A stretch of 16,444 nt of DNA, taken from NCBI GenBank assembly GCA_038120095.1, contig JAYOKZ010000055.1, positions 1 through 16,444 of the forward strand, read 5' to 3'. Of this stretch, positions 13,762 through 16,444 are shown piece by piece. The notes under the pieces were generated by a model. The model saw only the letters and a program-made list of their open reading frames with translations, was not told the origin of the DNA and did not search any database. Every line of letters starts with the position of its first letter. Within the stretch, counting starts at the first letter, position 1. Source of the DNA: UBA2589 sp038120095 (GTDB lineage Bacteria; Gemmatimonadota; Gemmatimonadetes; Longimicrobiales; Gaopeijiaceae). The translations under genes and the position numbers were made by a program.

Positions 13762-15919
13762 AGAACAGGCTGGCGCCGAGGACGAACAGCACCCCGACGG
13801 TGAGAATGAACGCATACGTATTCACCGTTCCGGTCTGGAACATGCTCACGACCCAGCCCGTCCCCTTCGACACCCAACCGACGGCGTTGACCATCCCATC
13901 GATGATCCCGGCGTCGATGACCTTCCAGCAGAAGCGGGAGGCCCGGACGATCGGTTGAACGATGATCCGGTCGTAGAGCTCGTCGACGTAGTACTTGTTG
14001 TAGAGCACCTTGGCGAAGCCGGAGAGCTCCGTCGTGTCGTCCTTGACCGCCACGACGGTCTGGCCACCGACGATACGGATGGACAGAGCGACCACGATGG
14101 CAGCGGCCACGGTGGAAATCGCAGCCCACATCGCCTCACCACCGCCGAACGGTGCGTAGTACGAGTACTGGCCGAGGTTGACCTCCTGCACGTGGTGGGC
14201 CTGTGCGGTGATCGGCTCCAGCCAGTGGTGCAGCCACTCGCTCATCGGCAGCACGCCACCCAGGCCCGCCCAACCGCTCTGGAGCGCCTCGGGCACGTTG
14301 ATCCACCCGCCGAAGATCGAGAGCACCGCGAGAATCGCGAGGGGCACCCACATCACGGCCGGAGCCTCGTGCAGATGCTTCGACTCTTCGCTCCCCGTCC
14401 GGTTCGAGCCATGGAAGGTCATGACCATCATCCGGGTCATGTAGAACGCCGTGAGCATCGCCGCGGCCAGCGCGAGGATCCAGTACACCGTATACAGCCC
14501 CGGGTACGGTGCATTCTCGGCCCCGGCCCAGGCACCGGCATACCAGATGATCTCGTCCTTCGAGAAGAAGCCGGCAAAGGGCCAGATGCCCGCGATCGCG
14601 AGCGTCGCGATCCACATCGTGACCCAGGTGATCGGCATGAAGGCCTTCAGACCGCCCATGTTCCGCATGTCCTGGGGGTCTTCGTGGTTGTGCGTCGCGT
14701 GATACGCCTCGTGCATCGAGTGAATCACGGCCCCGGACCCCATGAAGAGGAGCGCCTTGAAGAAGGCGTGGGTCATGAGGTGGAAGACACCCGCGGCATA
14801 CGCGCCGACACCCACCCCGACGAACATGTAGCCGAGCTGAGAGACGGTCGAGTACGCCAGGACCTTCTTGATGTCGTTCTGCTTGAGCGCAATCGTCGCG
14901 GCGAACAGCGCGGTGAGCACGCCGATGCCGGCCACCACTGCACTCGACAGCGGTGCGAGTGCGAAGAGGACGGACGACCGCGCGACGAGGTAGACACCCG
15001 CCGTGACCATCGTCGCTGCGTGGATCAGCGCGGAGACCGGAGTCGGGCCAGCCATCGCGTCCGGCAGCCAGACGTACAGCGGCATCTGCGCGCTCTTCCC
15101 GATCGCACCCACGAAGAAGAAGAGCGTGATCGCCGTCACGAGCCCGCCGCCGTACGCGAGGGTTTCCGCGTCGTGGAAGACGGGCACGAAGTCCACGCTC
15201 CCGAAATTCTTGAAGAGCAGGAACATCGCGATCAGGAACCCGACGTCCCCGATCCGGTTGACGATGAAGGCTTTCTTGCCTGCATCCGCCTTCTCGCGGT
15301 CGCTGAACCAGTACCCGATCAGGAGGTAGGAACAGAGCCCGACGCCCTCCCATCCCACGAACATCAGCGCATAGCTCGATCCCATCACCAGGACGAGCAT
15401 GAAGAAGACGAAGAGGTTCAGGTACGCGAAGTAGCGAGGGTACCCGGGGTCCTCCTTCATGTAGCCGACGCTGAACACGTGGATCAGCGTACCGACACCC
15501 GTGATCACCATCATCATGATCATCGAGAGCTGATCCAGCTGGAGTGCGGCATCCACCGTGAAGGTCCCGGTCGCGATCCACGTCCAGTAGTGGACGACCA
15601 CCGGCTCTTCGAGGTGAGCACCCAGCATCCGGCTGAAGTTGACGAGGGAGATCAGGAACGCGACCGCCATGACGCCGGGGCCGATCCACGTCGGAAGCGT
15701 ATGGGTCGCCGGACGGGACCCTGCGTCCCCGAGGTCCAGCTCGGATCCGCCTCGTACCGCGTCGGCCGAGGCTCTGGCGTGCTGGAGCGCGAGGTAGCCG
15801 TTGGCCAGAAAGCCGAGCAGCGGAAGCAGGACGACGAGACCGGGGAAGAACGGCTCGAAATGTCCGCCCTCGGCTGCTGCCTGTCCCCCGCCCTGCATGA
15901 GGGCCGCAAGTGATGCCAT
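13760..15919 (-). CDS. nuoL: NADH-quinone oxidoreductase subunit L
   Basis: NuoL is the distal antiporter-like proton pump of complex I and carries the long lateral helix along the membrane arm. The 719-residue protein shows Glu191 in FVGWEGVGLCSYLLIG, NRIGDVGF (221-228), Lys275 in GAIGKSAQMPLYVWLPDAM, and GPTPVSALIHAATMVTAGVY (291-310). The C-terminal part includes the amphipathic stretch NKYYVDELYDRIIVQPIV (641-658) and a final membrane segment (about 701-717). It is about 100 residues longer than E. coli NuoL, including a polar loop at about 50-75 and a His-rich loop at 400-413. I chose the ATG at 15917-15919, eight bases after GGTGA. An in-frame GTG at 15929-15931, overlapping the nuoK stop, is a fair alternative and adds four residues. 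nuoM follows after 12 bases. Confidence 0.98.
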   Translation of the reverse strand: MASLAALMQGGGQAAAEGGHFEPFFPGLVVLLPLLGFLANGYLALQHARASADAVRGGSELDLGDAGSRPATHTLPTWIGPGVMAVAFLISLVNFSRMLGAHLEEPVVVHYWTWIATGTFTVDAALQLDQLSMIMMMVITGVGTLIHVFSVGYMKEDPGYPRYFAYLNLFVFFMLVLVMGSSYALMFVGWEGVGLCSYLLIGYWFSDREKADAGKKAFIVNRIGDVGFLIAMFLLFKNFGSVDFVPVFHDAETLAYGGGLVTAITLFFFVGAIGKSAQMPLYVWLPDAMAGPTPVSALIHAATMVTAGVYLVARSSVLFALAPLSSAVVAGIGVLTALFAATIALKQNDIKKVLAYSTVSQLGYMFVGVGVGAYAAGVFHLMTHAFFKALLFMGSGAVIHSMHEAYHATHNHEDPQDMRNMGGLKAFMPITWVTMWIATLAIAGIWPFAGFFSKDEIIWYAGAWAGAENAPYPGLYTVYWILALAAAMLTAFYMTRMMVMTFHGSNRTGSEESKHLHEAPAVMWVPLAILAVLSIFGGWINVPEALQSGWAGLGGVLPMSEWLHHWLEPITAQAHHVQEVNLGQYSYYAPFGGGEAMWAAISTVAAAIVVALSIRIVGGQTVVAVKDDTTELSGFAKVLYNKYYVDELYDRIIVQPIVRASRFCWKVIDAGIIDGMVNAVGWVSKGTGWVVSMFQTGTVNTYAFILTVGVLFVLGASLF

Positions 15920-15927
15920 CACGCCGG

Positions 15928-16221
15928 TCACCACTTGAGGAGGTTGAAGGAGTCCACGTTCACCGTCTCGTAGTGACGGAAGATCGAGATGATGATCGCG
16001 AGGCCGACTGCCGCCTCGGCCGCCGCGACGGTCATCACGAAGAAGACGAAGAGCTGCCCCTCGATTCCGAACATCCGGCTGAACGCGACGAAGCTGAGAT
16101 TGACGGCGTTCAGCTGAAGCTCGATGCAGAGGAACATGATGATGGCGTTTCGGCGCACGAGTACGCCGAAGGTGCCGATCACGAAGAGGATGGCGCTGAG
16201 AACGAGCGCTTCGGTGATCAT
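15928..16221 (-). CDS. nuoK: NADH-quinone oxidoreductase subunit K
   Basis: NuoK is a small membrane subunit of complex I, resembling MrpC, near the central proton path. The 97-residue protein has three membrane segments and the two conserved glutamates: one in MFLCIELQLNAVNLSFV (about residue 34) and one in AAAEAAVGLAIIIS (about 69). Its ATG shares one base with the nuoJ TGA (TGATG), and GGGAGG stands four bases upstream, so it is translated in step with nuoJ. nuoL begins close to or overlapping its stop codon. Confidence 0.98.
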   Translation of the reverse strand: MITEALVLSAILFVIGTFGVLVRRNAIIMFLCIELQLNAVNLSFVAFSRMFGIEGQLFVFFVMTVAAAEAAVGLAIIISIFRHYETVNVDSFNLLKW

Positions 16222-16444
16222 CAGACCTCCCTCTTCGCAAGCACGAGAGCGCCTACGATCGCGACCAGGAGCAGGATACCCGTGATCTCGAAGGGCACCA
16301 CGTAGGTGGTGTAGAGCTCCGTTGCGATCGCCCCGACGGCACCGTGCTCGGCGATCAGTGCGTCGATCGCCGAGCCGCCGGGACCGTCCAGCATTCCGGT
16401 CGCACCGAGCTGCTGGGCCATGAGTCCCGCGATGCCCCCGATGA
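16221..16444 (-). CDS. nuoJ: NADH-quinone oxidoreductase subunit J, C-terminal part (cut by window edge)
   Basis: About 73 C-terminal residues are visible, with the N-terminal membrane segments lying beyond the right edge. The frame reads IGGIAGLMAQQLGATG and continues to a final membrane segment, YVVPFEITGILLLVAIVGAL, ending VLAKREV. The PFE-(I)-x-x-(I)-LLLVAIVGA-x-x-LA-(K/R)-(R/K) ending is typical of NuoJ, and the position just upstream of nuoK confirms it. NuoJ is a membrane-arm subunit near the quinone-site end of complex I. The frame is open past the internal ATG at 16421, so that ATG is not the start. Confidence 0.93.
   Translation of the reverse strand, partial: IGGIAGLMAQQLGATGMLDGPGGSAIDALIAEHGAVGAIATELYTTYVVPFEITGILLLVAIVGALVLAKREV

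Noticed and set aside
14136..15689. A 517-codon minus-strand frame inside nuoL
   Set aside because: It is an alternative frame of nuoL rich in Arg, Gly and Asp with no motifs; the nuoL frame explains the region.
12494..15913. A 1139-codon plus-strand open frame opposite nuoL and nuoM
   Set aside because: Its product is almost all Arg, Asp, Glu, His and Gln, which is what the antisense of hydrophobic membrane-protein codons gives in GC-rich DNA. The minus-strand nuoL and nuoM have full motifs, so this is a shadow frame.

Overview
All sixteen genes that can be supported in this window lie on the minus strand, so the biological order runs from the right edge to the left. The DNA is GC-rich and densely packed, with no gene-free stretch over about 100 bases. 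A run of ten N bases (10030-10039) marks a scaffold join, which suggests an assembled draft or metagenomic contig. The gene set is that of an aerobic, respiring, Gram-negative-type bacterium: complex I, a TCA-cycle succinyl-CoA synthetase and type II fatty-acid synthesis. The lineage cannot be fixed from the sequence alone. Gemmatimonadota or a relative is my guess, from the mix of a UPF0182 protein, the GC-rich coding and the TAGCTT-like -10 elements; treat this as inference.

Right to left, the first region (16444-10542) is the distal half of a complex I operon: nuoJ (cut by the window edge), nuoK, nuoL, nuoM and nuoN. It is tightly spaced, with a 1-base nuoJ/nuoK overlap and a strong ribosome binding site for nuoM overlapping the nuoL stop. 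Next come a phosphomannomutase/phosphoglucomutase (10443-9082, with the scaffold gap inside it) and a very large UPF0182 membrane protein of unknown function (about 9035-6237).

A candidate promoter then leads into sucC-sucD, a small two-CBS-domain protein and ndk (6135-3170). This block joins substrate-level ATP/GTP synthesis, nucleoside triphosphate exchange and a likely adenine-nucleotide sensor. A second candidate promoter, placed so close to the next start codon that the mRNA would be practically leaderless, opens the final block: the DUF177/YceD protein, rpmF, plsX, fabH and fabD (3093-1, fabD cut by the left edge). This is the widely conserved ribosome/phospholipid/fatty-acid cluster; plsX and fabH overlap by four bases.

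Most of the window is housekeeping. I see no defence system, mobile element, CRISPR array, tRNA or rRNA. The parts that deserve a second look are the UPF0182 protein, the shared TAGCTT promoter element with the apparent leaderless start, the sucCD-CBS-ndk grouping, the leader hairpin and inverted repeat before sucC, and the extra segments in NuoM and NuoL.
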